Translations under genes and position numbers: made by a program
The notes under the pieces: generated by a model
Databases searched by the model: none
Told to the model about the DNA's origin: nothing
The model's input: only the letters and a program-made list of their open reading frames with translations
Shown: positions 10,516 through 21,900 of the stretch, one piece after another
Position numbering within the stretch: position 1 is the stretch's first letter
Layout of the letters: the number at the start of each line of letters is the position of its first letter
Assembly: GCA_020536535.1 (NCBI GenBank)
Contig: JAHLWZ010000997.1
Location: 1 to 31,678, forward strand
From: Pelomyxa schiedti
Lineage: Eukaryota; Evosea; Pelobiontida; Pelomyxidae
Direction of reading: 5' to 3'
Length of the DNA stretch: 31,678 nt

Positions 10516-10778
10516 TCCACGGAGGGTAATCCGGAAATGTCGTTGGTTTTTTTTTGTATTCTTTGTACGTTTTTCTTGTGTTTTGAACTGTGCTCTTTTT
10601 TTTAAAAAACCGAAACGAGACGAAGAGGAGAGATTTTGGCAGTGGCATTCGCCAAAGTCAAAGACAAGAAGCTAACTCGGCGGAGATAACATAACTTACG
10701 GGAAAGAGTGGAACAAAGATATTACTGTGGAAAAGGAAAAGGGCTTGTGTGGTTGTGCTTTTGGGCAAGAGTAAAGGT
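10516..10778. promoter_or_regulatory. Spacer: promoter of the RhoGAP gene and 3' UTR of the O-methyltransferase gene
   Basis: 263 bp between two minus-strand genes, with T-rich runs and no supported ORF. By position it holds the O-methyltransferase 3' UTR and the upstream region of the EF-hand/RhoGAP gene. No TATA box is recognised. Confidence 0.4.
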
Positions 10779-11981
10779 TTATGGCCTCCGCTTGGTGATC
10801 AATGTGATTCCATCCACCAGAGGTAATTGGAGAACTTCAACTCTCTGTGACGCGTTGGGTTTGGAAAGATTACAATGGAATGAAATACCTTGTCAGACAC
10901 TACAAATTTATTGAATTTATCCACTGAGAGAGACTCTTTTACTCTATGATTGTTGGGAATAATTCTCAACAGCAATCCTCTGAGCCAATCATGTGCAACA
11001 AGCCCCCCAAAGAGCGTGTTGTCTACAGCCTTGACAATAACTTTAGCTCAAAAGAAACACACCGGTCATCATACAATTATGCCCGTTTCAGAGAGTAGAT
11101 TCTGTTCTAATATTTTGTTGAGGTAGTTTATCTGGTTCCCTTTGTCAGCATCTATCAGGATTTGTTAGAGCCACACAGCCGTTTCTTAAGGGTTACAAAG
11201 CAATGGAGAATACCAATGAAAATAAAATCAAACTGGCCCTCAGCTTTGTTCAAACTGTGAAGGAGTGAGTTTATTCAAAATCTGGGATATTGAGAGGTGT
11301 TGAGTACTAGTCCATGGCTGGCCCTTCAAATAGTGTAATTTTGTCCCCTATTCTCTTGTCTCCTCGCTGGAAGTTTTTCCTGGCAATCTCTGCTGTCTAG
11401 TGGTAGACAGTTGGACTACTATCAACAAAAAAAAAAGTGCCCCAAGCAAAGGGGGAGAGGGAATTGTACCTCATGTTTCAATTCACATGTTACGATCTGC
11501 CCATCCTCAGGCAGTGCTTCAGCCACTGCCCAAGCACTGTATCCAGTGAAGCAGCCCAACTACGTAAGTTTTTCAATGCCAAGGCAATAAAAAAACATCT
11601 AGACCTCTAGAGCACGCTTTGCTTTGGAAAATTGAACCAGGAACTTCAAGAATTGTGCCTCCAACGGCCCACATAGCATGATAGAGTCCCATCTTTTCTT
11701 TGGAAGCAACGTGTTAGAGGAAAAAACTGCAACTCCACATGCCACCCTCCCGATACTAAGTATAAAGGAATATTAGCCAATCCAAGCATTCTACCAAAAA
11801 CACCAACCGAAGTGTCTTGCTCGATTTCGTCAGAAATATGTGACACCCCCGAGGAATGGCGTGTGCAATATATGTCCTCGTCGGTATCGTGGTTCATTTG
11901 CTTGTAGCGAAGCCACAAATAGACCCACTCACACACGGCACCTATCACTATAAGCCCTACCACTGTCCAAATCCCCATCAC
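10779..11981 (-). CDS. Membrane-anchored SAM-dependent O-methyltransferase (CCoAOMT/COMTD1-like)
   Basis: Predicted 270 aa. Exons 11981-11795, 11726-11605, 11559-11470, 11396-11308, 11254-11214, 11151-11075, 11029-10889, 10844-10779, all frame-compatible. Residues 3-25 form an N-terminal hydrophobic segment ending in a basic motif, a likely signal anchor. The catalytic domain is of the Methyltransf_3 family: the SAM-binding motif LGCFTGYSAWA (from 104) with VTCEL, EIARKNFQ, FDFIFIDADKGN (Asp177 and Asp179 region), AVDNTLFGG, and the closing VDGITLITKRRP. The family transfers methyl from SAM to catechol-type hydroxyls with a divalent metal; the substrate here is unknown. The exon 2 acceptor could also be 6 nt upstream, which adds two codons. 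In this stretch an alternative 39-nt in-frame intron exists, but it does not lead to the methyltransferase frame. Confidence 0.85.
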
Positions 11982-12175
11982 TCAGTGCCTCTGTGAGCGT
12001 TTTTTTTTTTTACTGTGTGCCTTGTGGTTGTTCAAGGGGTGTGTGTCTGATCAATAATGGGGTTTTGATTTTTGTTTTGGCAAAACTGGTTACCCCGCAC
12101 TGTATTAAAATCCTCTTTCAAAACTTTTTTTTTGCGATAGTTGTAGTGCAGTATCAATCACAGTTGGCTACAATT

Positions 12176-15100
12176 TTACAGGAGTCCTGCCTCAACAGAT
12201 TGTTCTGTGGGTTGGGGAGGAGGAGATAAGTTGTTTGGTGAAGGAGACTTGATTGGGGGTGTGGTGGATGCCTCCAAGTTTGGTGTTAGAGGTGGGGAGG
12301 GCGATTTCCCCAGTGGTGGTGTGATTGATGGTGTTGGCGTTGGTGTGACAGGTGCTGTTGCGGCAGCAAGGTTTGCTACTGCAGTGTTGAATTCCTCCTG
12401 CAGAACCTTTACTATCTCGGGGAAAGATGGCCGCAGAGAGGGGTCATGCTGGAGGCAAGCTTCAGCAAGTTCAATAAATGATAATGACACATAATTCTTT
12501 GCTGGGAGGGTACGCAGATCAGAAGGTCTGAGCCCTTTAAGTATATCCTGGTCGAGAGAGTTGAATGGGGATTTGTTATTGTTGACCTGGACGTACTTGT
12601 TTAAGTTCATGTACTCTAGGGATAATTTTTGTATTGCCAATGCTATCTCTGGTTTCCCTCAGGTATTTTGGAGATTTAAAGAATTCCTGTAAGAGAGTTG
12701 GTGTTTAGCACAGTTACAACATCAGTACCAACCATATAGGGTACAGAAAGAGCAGCACTTTCCCAGAGAATCAGTCCAAAGCTGTAGACATCACTTCGGT
12801 GGTCATAGCCATCAGAAGATGCCCACACTTCTGGAGCCAGCCACTCCCAATTGGCTAAAGCTCCGGCAATTTTCGGACCCAGGCGTCTGCTCATGCCAAA
12901 ATCCTTACAGGGGGGTTTAAAAGGGTTAAATTGTGAGTATGAGTTACTGCAATTTTGCCTGTCCAAAATAGGCTTGAGGGAGCCCCATCGAGGAAAATGT
13001 TAGCAGATCGTAGATCCCTGAAAAGTGTGAAAAATGGGAGGAAAAAAGAGCGAGTGCCTGTGAATAACTGGTGGAGACAATGAGTGAAGAAATTCCATTC
13101 CCCGGGCAGCCGTTAGAAGGATATGCATGCGAAGAGGAGGTGGGCAGTCATCCTATTTTTGTGAGATGCCATGGAAAAAATGAGGTATACTTGCGCCATG
13201 TCAACATCTTCCTCAGGATGAAGAAAGTGAGCAAGGTCCCCACCAGTGGCAAACTCCATAACCTTTCAAATGGTAAGCCCATAAAAAAAGGTAGTGAAGG
13301 AAAAGTGAGAGGCTTTTTTTACAAGAAAGAACGCACCATGTATGCGGGTTTCACGGTTACTCCAAATAAACGTATCAAGTTGGGGTGGTAGAGGCATGAC
13401 ATCATAAAGGCCTCCTTCTGAAATTCAACAAACTGTTCAACAGCAGTAGCTTCAGTGGAGTTGTTGGGTTGAATTAATTCTTTGATAGCAACCAAGTTAT
13501 CGCTCCACGTTCCTTGGTATACCTGGATAAGTTGGTACAAATTGAAGACAAAAAAAATTACATACTGCACCAAACCCTCCTTGTCCTATTTTTTTTATTA
13601 TGGAGATTCCATCAAGTACAGTCATATCTGAAAACACAATGTCAGGAGCGATGTCTTTCACCTGAGGAGAGTAGTCAGTCATCTAATCCATTGAGAAGGA
13701 TTCACTTACGTCAATGGAAACCGATGAAGCTCCACGCACACATTCTAACCGCTCATTGGATATGAAAACTGACACAGCATTTTCATAGGAGAACATTGTT
13801 GCAGTAGCGAAGCGCTCACCGCCCGTAAGGCAATGAGTGCAGGGGATGAGTCGTTTCATTGTGTGTGTCAACTTTCTATAAAAACTCTCAGTCAAGTTCT
13901 CCACAAGCTCGTTGACTGATCTTATCAAAGATTGGGTCTGTGAAATGACTACTTCTGTGGAAGTCGGGAGGAAGAAGTGTATGTCCAAAGAAAAAGATTT
14001 GGGGTCATATTGCAGCTTTGCCCACTGATTACGTGGAAGTGGAGGGAAAGGTATTGTTTCCTCTGTATTACTTTTATGAGCAACGACAGCACCGTTTAGC
14101 CAATAATCCAATACTTGTAAGTCAGATTGGTGGAATATCTACAACAATGAGTGTGAATTTAGCCATACTATTTTAGGTTACATGAACTAGAAGCCGGCCA
14201 AAAAACCCAAGTGGCATGAAAGCAAAATGGAAAATTCTTCCTAAAGCACTCAGTTTGTTTCAGCATGCCCCATGAAAGGAGGTACCTTTGTGAGACCAAC
14301 CGCTTGTCTCCAGGGCACCTTCAAATAGAAGTTGCACACGGTCTGGTTCTTGATCAGGCAACTGGTAAAAAGTTATTTGGCCACAATGTAAGGATAGCAA
14401 AGGAGAACAAACCATAAACGGGACTATTAGGGATGTATTATCTGGAAGGAAGTGCGCCACAGAAAAATTAACTAGAAGTTCAGCTAATGAATGTGTTGGA
14501 ATCCCTTCAAAGCCTTTCCAAATCTATGAGATAAGTGATTAAATAAACGAAAAAATGTTGGAGATTACAAGGCTTTGCTGTGATTCTGTGATAATGCCAT
14601 CCTTTTTTCCAAATGTCGAAGAGAAAGATATCACTTGAGCCTTGGAAAAGGAAGTCATTGATATGTTTGTCACGTTCAGGTTTACCATAATATCAATAAC
14701 TAATTGAGGATCTGTCACAACCCAATTTTGAAATGCTGTAATAATCCCCGCGCTGTTTGGAATCTGAGTTGTTTAAGGAAATAGGTGGACATACTCGTTG
14801 AGAAATTTGGTTAAGGCAAGAAAAGTTTCTGTGGAGTAACTAATGCCAGTGGAATCGACCCACGTCCTGAAAGTGGCTAGAGGAACCCATCTCTCAGAAA
14901 GCTTTTTTTGAATAACTTTCGCCACCCTTTTGTATAGAACAGGCTGCTTGGTAATAAGTTGCTGCAGAGAATGGTCAATTGTTAGCCGGAATTGAAGATA
15001 GAATTGCCTTGGAAACGTTTATTACAGTCGCCTTCAATGCTGTCATTCCTTCTTGATTGACAGGATTTACTGGTACCATAGCTTTGACATTGGAGAATGT

Positions 15101-17083
15101 TGAAACAAGAGGGCCTATAGTATCACTCATTGACTGTGCTGCTTCTTCGAATGAGGGAAACCTATCCGCATGCGTCCCCACAACAATCACAGGAGGCATA
15201 TGTGGAGGCCTCGAAACAGCCTCAATTTGATGCAACCTAAAAGTATTATCAGTGGTATTTCTGTAGTTAAAAAACCGAACCAGTAACTAAGCCTATTGCG
15301 GGATTCAAGGCCCTGGCTAAGATCACACACCAGTATATAAGTAGTGGACTTCCCACTTAAAAAGAATTGGTGAGTGGGATAGAAAACCTCCTGCCCACCT
15401 GGGTGCACGTCAAAATTAAATGTAATGAGGTAACAAATACCAAAATCCCAAACACCAAAGTGATATTTTTTATTCTCGGCTCGTAAGGTGAGGCTTGAAA
15501 GCTTAATGCCATTAGTTGACAGATTTTCTCCCAAGGAAAAGTGCTTGTCATGAAGTAATTTTATAAGTGTTGTCTTGCCTACACCTTCTTCCCCAACAAC
15601 CAAAAGCCTTGACGCAAATCAAATTTAAATTAACACACGAAGAGGTACCGTATTATATCCCAGGGTTCGGTGGCTTGCTCTGATTGTCTCAGATAGTTGA
15701 TTACATTTTGTGTCCCACTGAGGGCAAAGCCAGAAGGATACCCAACAAGTGGATTGAATCCAAAAAATATAGACTTCAGTTTTGGAAGCCTACACAGTGC
15801 TGTAGGCAGTGAAGTGAGGCTATTGTTACACAACCGCAGATACTAAAATTTCATTAGTTGTAGGCAGGAAAAAGTTCAAGAAATACTTCCAAGTTCTCTA
15901 GTAGGCTTATCTCACTTGGAAGAACTTTCAATTTGTTTCCATAGAGATTGAGATGTTGGAGGCGGGTGAGACGAAAAAATTCAGGAGGTAACACTTCAAT
16001 GGCGTTGCGGCTCAAAATGAGTTTCTTAAACGGCTTTAAGGAGTGAACCAGTGTGGAGAGTTCATTTGGCCGAAGGGAATGTGACAAATCGAGTGTGAGG
16101 CGGCAATTGAGAAGTGTGTTTAGTATTTCACTACGGGGGCAAGCTGCCTTCAGTGCTAACTGAAGAGTGGTTTGCATCGTTTGCTGGTCGATATTCATTC
16201 CCTTGATTAAAATGAGGATGAAGGATGGGAAGAACGAGGGTACTTTTTTGCTTATCCAACTGCCTGGTTGGTCATTGAGAGGGCGCTTTTTCTTTGCACA
16301 TGATCGCCATAAGTCTGACATCTCCTCTAGCCCTCCTTCTTGCCCTACACACTGACACACAAGCTGTGGATTCAATTCCGAAAGAGCAATTATAGCCTTC
16401 CAAGAGAATAGCAGAATGTCACGCCGTCTGGAGAATTTGCACATCACACGCGTTACGTAAGTGGCAAGCTCATTCACAGCACTATCTTCTATATGCTTGA
16501 GCACAGGGAGCAACTCCAGTGCATGCAAAATGCAGTTAGGGCCTGATGAAGGATTGGCCAGTATCTCCTTTAGGAATGTGAACACAGCAGCCTCGTATCT
16601 ATTAAATTAGTTAGTGGGCATTAGACCAGTTCCTACTCTGTTGCACACACTTTGGCAATCTTGGCGACATTGTAGAGAGCAAGTAGAGAACATCTGGTGC
16701 CGATACACCCACCAAAGCACGGCGAACAGAAGGAACTAAACACATTGAAATCAAAGTTTGTGTGGCTCTAGAATCGGCGCCAAAGGGAACGTTTTCACTA
16801 CGTGTACGATACAAACTGTATGCCATTGCCAAGGCATTTTTCTGTGCCCAGTCAATGATGGGACATGAATAATAATAAAAAAAAACCTGGAGAAAAATGT
16901 CGTCAGAGAACCGATCTTCAGTTAGTCCGTAGAAGTTTTCAACAGCATTGCCAACTTGATGACAGTGAGGCCACGTTCAGGAAACCGAATTATAAAAGAT
17001 GGCTTCGGGAAAAACACACAAGGCTCAGCACGATATGATGCAATCACAACCCCTCCATTACGTTGGCCTCTGTCTCCACTCAT
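12176..17083 (-). CDS. Roco-family protein kinase: helical repeats, LRR, Roc GTPase, COR, kinase
   Basis: Multi-exon gene (start ATG 17083, stop ending 12176). In order: an N-terminal armadillo-like helical region (17083 to about 16090), LRRs such as [18 protein letters not shown]-type units (about 16080-15630), and a Roc GTPase (about 15600-14990) with P-loop [16 protein letters not shown] switch II completed across a GT..AG intron, and VGTHAD as the G4 motif. COR spans about 14960-13690. The kinase (about 13650-12300) has [30 protein letters not shown] and WLAPEVW, so all catalytic residues are present and it should be active. A Pro/Ser/Thr-rich tail ends the protein. The architecture equals Dictyostelium Roco proteins and LRRK2 without WD40. 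One intron (16202-16243, 42 nt) has no stop and is in frame. First-exon splicing (T|gtgtgt near 17020) is uncertain. Confidence 0.85.
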
Positions 17084-18126
17084 GGAGCCTGGGAGATAAA
17101 TGACACTGTGTTGGTTTCAGACTTTTTTTGATTACTTTTCTGTTGAATTTTTGTTCCTACGGGAAGAATTTCGTGCCGAGAAACAACAAAGTTCTATTCA
17201 CTTGCCACCAAATGGTGATGGATTGATATTCCTTTTTTAGGCTGCTTGTAAATGCTGTGCACGATCTGATTCGGCAGGTTTGTTACTGTCGGAGAGTCAA
17301 GCACAAATCCGCCATCAACAAACAACCCACCCCCTACCTACACCCTGCAAAGAGGTTGTGTATTGGGATGTGATGGCTTTGCTGGGGCTATTCTCACTCT
17401 GTTGTGGCTGCCTGGAATGGAGCGTGGTTGCACCGAACCACCTTGGTGGTGTAAAAGCAAAGCCTCAAGCGCCGAGTTTCAGGCCGATGACACAACACGC
17501 ACACGTGGGGCAGACCCAGCCCAAGGGCGAAACAAGGCCACATGCCCACGTGGGTGCCGCAGGTATTGCTTCGCCCACAACGGTCCAGTTACAGTTAATT
17601 GTGTTGCCTTGTCCCATTATTTGGTTTACCGGGCCGGGGATGGGTTTATTAGGCACTGAAGAGGAAGATTTCCGGGAGTTGTAAGGTGCTCAAAAGTTCC
17701 CAAAAAACAAAACAAATTAATTGAATGAAACTCCCCCCCGAAGCACCTTCAAAGAAGATGAAACAAAAAAAGGAAAACACAGGAAAAGAAGAAAGGTGAT
17801 CGAAAGGGAAACCAAGCCGCGACTGCAGCGGGGTTCGGATGAATCGGTTGCAGAAAACCCCCACACAAACTTCTGGAGTGGAAACCGGGTTGCGCCCCTC
17901 GCGGTGGGTGGGCTGTGGGCAGATCCATTTTCGGAGGGATAAACTCCTCTGGGGAAAGAGAATTGCCAGTCCTCTCAGGCCTCTGACGGTGACTTACCCC
18001 CCGGGTCCTGTGTATTCCAGAAGGGGACTTTTTTTTTGTTTGGTCTGTAAATTCCTTGTTACATCAGAAAAAGAAGTGTGGTGGTGGTTGGGTAGTGATT
18101 GGCCTGTATCTGTACTCGCCAATTCC
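17084..18126. other. Interval without a supported gene
   Basis: Several overlapping ORFs on both strands, none with recognisable domains. It contains the upstream region of the Roco gene. An acceptor-like ttatctcccag ends 5 nt before the Roco ATG. Donor- and acceptor-like sites on the minus strand (gtaagtcacc near 17996 and ctctttccccag near 17950) suggest that the hypothetical gene at 18127-18603 may extend into this stretch, but I could not carry a frame through with confidence. The region near 17700-17790 is A-rich on the plus strand. Confidence 0.35.
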
Positions 18127-18603
18127 TCAGCCCAAAAGGCCAGGAGAGTGCAACAGCCGGTTACGAAATTTCGAAATTTTTCTCCGGGAAAACATAGTTT
18201 CATTGCACACCACTGTGAGATACTGCTTGAAGGCTTGGCTTCGCTGGCTGAGATACCACCAATTACTGCTAGTCACTGGGATTGATGAGTGGGAGAGCTC
18301 TTACATATTTCCGCTGTTGATTCGACTCTGTGGTGTGCCAATTCCACCTCTCTTGGCGGAAACTGGAGTTGTTGTGCTGAGTGATGGTGTGCTGTTTTGG
18401 CGTGTTCTCCCGTGCCGCTTAACCGAGGGCTGGGAGGAAAACGCCACATTGCGCACTCACAAGGTCACACAATTCTGGTGAAAAGCTGGGAGAGTCTAGA
18501 TGTTGGAGTCTGCCCAGGAATTGTTGTTGTTTCCTGTGCCGTTTCACTGATGGCTGGGATAACAACAGCTTCTTGTGCAATTGGGTTTTGTAGATATGGC
18601 TTG
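18127..18603 (-). CDS. Hypothetical protein, three spliced exons (5' part unresolved)
   Basis: No family recognised. Three minus-strand segments join in one frame: 18603-18471, 18429-18305 and 18265-18127, separated by 41-nt and 39-nt GT..AG introns (gtgtgacc..cctcccag and gtaagagc..ctagcag), the size class of the other genes here. The translation begins AAG CCA TAT within an exon that opens after a ctcag acceptor. It is rich in Gln/Thr/Ser/Pro, then basic (PSVKRHGRTRQ, AKRGGIGTP), then ends with NWWYLSQRSQAFKQYL and FSRRKISKFRNR before TGA. The upstream exon, possibly in 18640-18860 (GGNTFIVRHVPWYGQ), could not be joined safely. Splicing beyond 18127 is also possible. An alternative reading of the second exon repeats a PSVKRH motif. 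Confidence 0.35.
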
Positions 18604-18988
18604 CTGAGCACGATCAGTCAGAGTATCTGCCCTTTTTTGTTGTTGCTTTGCTCTTCTTTAGGGCCTGTATGCCGGTGTGAAGCACCTTACCCTCTTCCTG
18701 ATCCACTCTGACTTAATATCAAGCAAACATGTTTGTGAGTGTTGTTTATGTTTATTGTTCTGGCCGTACCACGGCACGTGCCGTACAATGAAGGTGTTGC
18801 CACCGGCCGCCTCTTGGGCGACGCTCCAACTACAACGACTGGCGACGGTCACTCTGTTACGCGTGCGTTGGTGGCCGCCGCGTGTCTCTAACCCTCTGTG
18901 TACATGCTAATGTCTTGTTTTTTTTTCCCGAGAAACATAACTGAAGACTCCGGAGTATGATACGGACCATTCTCCGTTTCGTACAGAA

Positions 18989-21900
18989 TTAGCTGTCTTG
19001 GGGCTGTTGTGGCTCGGATGAGGTTGTTGTCTCTGAGTCTGTTTCTTCCGTGATTGTGTGTGGGTCGCCAGTAGATACACTCATATCGCACAGCTCAACA
19101 GTGGTGGATCCCGCGAGGATGTTGTCCAGCAGTGAGTCGACATTACGCACCAGGCCCGTGATGTTCTCAGCCACGCCATTGAGGGCCGCCTCGTACCGGT
19201 GAGGAAGGTGGTCAGTGAACATGTGTGGACTGATCACAATGTGTGCAAACGACCGGTTTTTGACCAGAACCATGGTGAAAGGGTGCCGCTTGGCTGGAGC
19301 AGCTGCGGTTGTGGTTGCCGTAGTTGCTGTTGTAATTGTAGTTGCGGGTGTGGATGTGGATGCGGAAGCGGAAGCGGTTATGGGAGTGGTGCTGCCGGGC
19401 AATGGAAGGCGTTGCTTGAGTTGCTTCTGCATCTCTGACTGTAGGACGGTTTGTAGGTGCTGCACTTGCTGAGGTTGAAGCCATGAAACGGGTGGCTGAG
19501 GCTGTGAGGAAGATATTGGGGTTTGGGGGTGCTCTGTGAGGGTCGGTTTCGTATCGAAGCTTGGTAATAGCAGCGGTTGCGATGTGGGTGTTGTTATGCT
19601 GGAGAATCTTGAGGGTAGACTGCCTTGCAGACTATCACTTACGAGTGGTTGAACTGGAAAAGTCGGTTGCGGGATTAGATGAGATTGTTGGTTGAATGTG
19701 GAATTTGGTTGTGTTGCTGTGAAAGTAGTATTCGGAAATGGCATTTGACTGGACGCCGTGTTCCATGGAGAGGGAAATGCCCCTGATTGATGTGATAGGG
19801 AAAATGGGTTAAGAGGTTGCACTTGTGGCTGCATTTGAAAAGGGTTTATTGGTGTTATTCCCACTTGGGGTTGTGCCGAACTGAATGGTGCATTTTGTGG
19901 TAAACGTGTTACATTTAGAGGTGCTGTGTTTACTGTTGATGGCCAAAACGGTTGGACATGTGCTTGGGTCTGAGGAAAAGGCTGTTGCGCAATTGTATTT
20001 GGAAACTGAGTAGAAATGGGAATCTGAGGCAAAGGGGGGAGAGGCGGAAGAGGGAAAGGGGGAAGGGGTGTAACCGGCCGCATCGACGGCCATTGTGCCG
20101 GCGGCTGTGGTTGAGTTGTGAGTTGTGTGGGCTGCGAGTACAAGGGTTGTGTCAAAGGCTGAGATACGTTTGGTTGACTTGGCCATGCGGGAAATGGTTG
20201 TGTATTACGTGGGACTGTGGTATGTGGTTGAGGGAAAAATGGAGCGGCAGAATGTTGAAGTGGTTGGGGTTGCACAGCAGATGGTAAAGGTGTGTTTGTA
20301 ATTGAGATGGGGAGGTGGGTATTCAAAGGTGTAATGCTTGTGCTTGGTGACGTACTTGCAAAGAGGGAAGGAAGATTATCAGTAGTTCCTTGTGCGGTAA
20401 TTGGCTGTGGGTGAATTGAAGATTTGAGTGGGAGTAAGGGGTTAATAACGTAGGGCTTTATTTGGCTGGCAATGGGAGGAGGTGACGGCATTGCGTTTCC
20501 TACTTCAACATGTCCAAGTTTGTCTTGGTTTGGTTTTATGGCTAAAAGCGGAGAGGATGGCAGCCTGTTGTCCAAAAAGTATACCTCTCCCCCAGGGAGG
20601 AGACAGGCTTGAAGCATTTCTGATGAGGAGTCCATTGTTGAGTCAAAATTTGCCTGGCAACTGCATTGTAACATTTTTGCTATCTTCTTCTGAAGGTAGG
20701 AACCTAGAAGCTACAAAATTACTGTCAGGAACCATTTGGCAAAGTAAAAATGAAATCATTCTTGATACTTGCATTTACCTTGCCAGAGGCCATGTACTGG
20801 AAGAACCTTTGTTTATTGTTTTGTGTATGTGAAAGAGTTTGCTTTATCAGGCCTTTAAATATCTGGAGAAAGATGTCATCGTCTTTTCCAAGCAAGAATT
20901 AATGAATCACCTCCAGAGAACCATAACTCAGCCGCGGTACTATGTCGTCACTGTAGACAAATGAGGACACTATTTTCTTTGTCTCCGGTGCTTCAGCAAG
21001 AGTTAAACTCAACACAGCTGCAGGCGCAAATGAAAATGCACGTACACGCCATTCTGGGTGTTTAGCAGCGAGTAACATGGCAAGGAGGGTGGAAACACCA
21101 CCACCTAAGCTATGACCAACCACATGAATCGGTAGTGCTGGATGGTCACTTACAGCTTGTTGTATGTGGGGTAGAAGTTGCTCAAACTTTCGTCTGGCAC
21201 AAGTGAGAATTCCTTGGTGAACATTTCCCTTGCGACCAAAAAATTCAAATGGCTCGTTTTCAGCAACAAGGTCTGATACCTGGTGAGTATTAAGAGTAAA
21301 AGAAAGGATATGTAACAACGGTATCATGAAGGCCCCAAGTGCCTCGAATAGAAACGACAATGCACTGCCTCTCATGATCTACGGCACAATAATGTCCTGG
21401 ACTGAATCTCGTGCTTTCCCACTGTTGTGAATAAATGTCAGATGGTAATAGTCCAGTGTGTTTCCTTAGGGCATCAAGATTTGCCTTTTTATTGTTTGCC
21501 AGAAGAGGAGCAATCTACAGGCACAGTAAAAGAATTGTTTGAGTTAAATAACTTTACAGTTGATGCAGGCACTTTGGTCCCTATCAAGAATCGTCAGTAA
21601 ACTGTTAGAAATCGATTGTTTATACCTTCGACAAAATTTGTCATGAAACCACCCATTAATTTCCAACCATAGCTCCCACTAGAGGAAAAGTTATGACAAG
21701 GTAATTAATGTAGGAAAGTTGGCCAAACCTTGCGTGCAACATCATGTCAGCAACTAAGGTAGCATATTCTGGGTCTGTTACTTCCTGCAATCAATGTTAT
21801 TCCCTCGCGAATTGAAATTTTCCATACCTTAATACTTTCTGGAGGTGATGGATTTCCATTGTAATATGCACTTAACAAAAGTATACCCATAAAAAGATCC

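Noticed and set aside
9899-10675. Plus-strand ORF with an acidic Asp/Glu run
   Set aside because: Antisense of the poly-Ser first exon of the EF-hand/RhoGAP gene, which continues in frame into EF-hands.
11360-11420. tRNA-like or small-RNA-like short pairing near the gtctagtggtagac palindrome
   Set aside because: No T-loop or acceptor stem; the segment is an intron/exon boundary of the O-methyltransferase gene.
11755-11794. 39-nt in-frame intron in the O-methyltransferase first exon
   Set aside because: Using it leads into a frame ending in RWRHNS*; the longer intron 11727-11794 is needed to reach the conserved methyltransferase frame.
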